DNA of 64,000 nt, taken from positions 89,369 through 153,368 of the forward strand of contig LUCM01003921.1 of the NCBI GenBank assembly GCA_008360955.1, read 5' to 3'. This document shows positions 63,335-64,000 of this stretch, piece by piece (position 1 is the first letter of the stretch; each line of letters opens with the position of its first letter). The notes under the pieces are model-generated. The model saw only the letters and a program-made list of their open reading frames with translations, had not been told where the DNA came from and did not search any database. Origin of the DNA: Fasciolopsis buskii. Taxonomy: Eukaryota > Platyhelminthes > Trematoda > Plagiorchiida > Fasciolidae. Position numbers and translations under genes: made by a program.

Positions 63335-63720
63335 TTGAATATGTTGATTGATCTGCACTTTGGCACTGTTTGTTCAGGAATGAAATACCTGAGCAGTGTG
63401 TCAGCCCTCAAAGTATTGTGCCGTCATACATCACGATGGGTTAGGGCTTATGGCCAGCTTTCCCCATCTTTCGTCGTTCCAAGTAGAGTAAGGCAGCCAT
63501 GTCCCATATCCGCAACTCTTTTCAACTCCCTCATACAGAATGTTCTACAGAATGCATTATTTGTTCTTTTTGATCGTGGAGTTCAACTCTTTCCAGAAAA
63601 CGTATATTTTCACCTGGAGTCTGTCTTTGATATCACCATCTGAGTGACAATTCTCTGGCAATTCAGCGCGCGTTGGACCTCTTGGCGATTGAGATACATA
63701 CATCTCTTCGCCAAATCACC
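63335..63720 (+). mobile_element. RTE-type retrotransposon relic, reverse transcriptase fragment
   Basis: Reads YVD-stop-SALWHCLFRNEIPE (family SVDR..LWHCL), then VRAYGQLSPSFVVPSRVRQ and PCPISATLFNSLIQNVLQNA (family SGVRQGCPISPFLFN), RGVQLFPENVYFHLE, with the YADD position decayed to SVFDIT, and LSDNSLAIQRALDLLAIEI in a shifted frame near 63640-63710. It is close in sequence to the copy at 29 kb over the same region (for example LSPSFVVPS against FSPSFIVPS). Beyond 63720 the element is no longer readable. Inactive. Confidence 0.78.
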
Positions 63721-64000
63721 CAATTAATTTGTTTCAATTAGCGAGTAGCTGTATCGAGATGACCACTATTCTTGGTGAGTTTGTCCTCGAGATGGACAAT
63801 CTCTTCTGCATATGCAAGTTACGATTGACGAATCCACCCTTCAGAAGTAACACCTCAGCGCGGATGACGCCATTCTCGCTGAAGACACATACGCCATTGT
63901 ACGACGAGGTGATGATATGCCCAACAATTGAGTATCTGGCTGGTGGTGCTACTCTGAACACAATATAACTGAGCCTATAGATTTTAGACTGACCACAGGT
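63721..64000. other. Unassigned edge sequence
   Basis: An 79-codon plus-strand frame and an opposing 75-codon minus-strand frame overlap completely, suggesting composition rather than coding. The RTE match does not continue recognisably. Confidence 0.35.

Noticed and set aside
63850..63945. SADDAILAEDT resembling a reverse transcriptase YADD motif
   Set aside because: The neighbouring residues do not fit the RTE order and the true YADD position lies upstream, near 63625.

Overview
The window looks like a stretch of a large, AT-rich, gene-poor animal genome, most likely a parasitic flatworm and probably a trematode. Three things point there. One is a family-14 N-acetylglucosaminyltransferase gene split by a very long intron. 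The second is many decayed copies of a non-LTR retrotransposon whose protein reads like the RTE-type elements of flukes. The third is a pair of tRNA-derived short repeats with the body seen in schistosome-type SINEs. No bacterial-style gene packing, operons or ribosome binding sites are present. The species cannot be named from the sequence.

The one gene I can defend is on the minus strand. Exon 1 (58475..57849, with an acceptor site 40 bases upstream of the ATG) encodes a short cytosolic tail, a signal-anchor and the N-terminal half of a Golgi GT14 (Branch domain) glycosyltransferase. Exon 2 (48106..47564) encodes the C-terminal half and the stop. A GTAAGC donor and a TTCACAG acceptor, both at phase 0, join them into a protein of about 389 residues, a normal length for the family. 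The intron between is about 9.7 kb and contains a SINE.

Retroelement relics, all old and broken by stops and frameshifts, make up most of the rest that can be identified. RTE-type pieces lie at about 1.56-2.17 kb (+), 23.6-23.7 kb (+, weak), 29.0-30.06 kb (+), 40.2-41.6 kb (-), 42.96-44.28 kb (-) and 63.3-63.7 kb (+). The two minus-strand copies are complementary: one keeps endonuclease, linker and C-terminal tail but lacks the reverse transcriptase; the other keeps the reverse transcriptase and tail but no endonuclease. A GIY-YIG nuclease relic of Penelope type lies at 28.2 kb. SINE copies lie at 19.7 and 50.3 kb.

Several shorter open stretches have splice-like borders (5.69-5.98 kb +, 11.15-11.63 kb -, 17.23-17.85 kb -, 37.61-37.89 kb -) and one longer open frame (2.95-3.43 kb -) has a zinc-knuckle-like cysteine pattern. 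These are candidate exons or relics of unknown function; frames of about 100 codons are expected several times by chance in 64 kb of this composition, so they are given low confidence. The remaining DNA, including 30-40 kb and 58.5-63.3 kb, shows only short simple repeats and one striking perfect hairpin at 60.2 kb.
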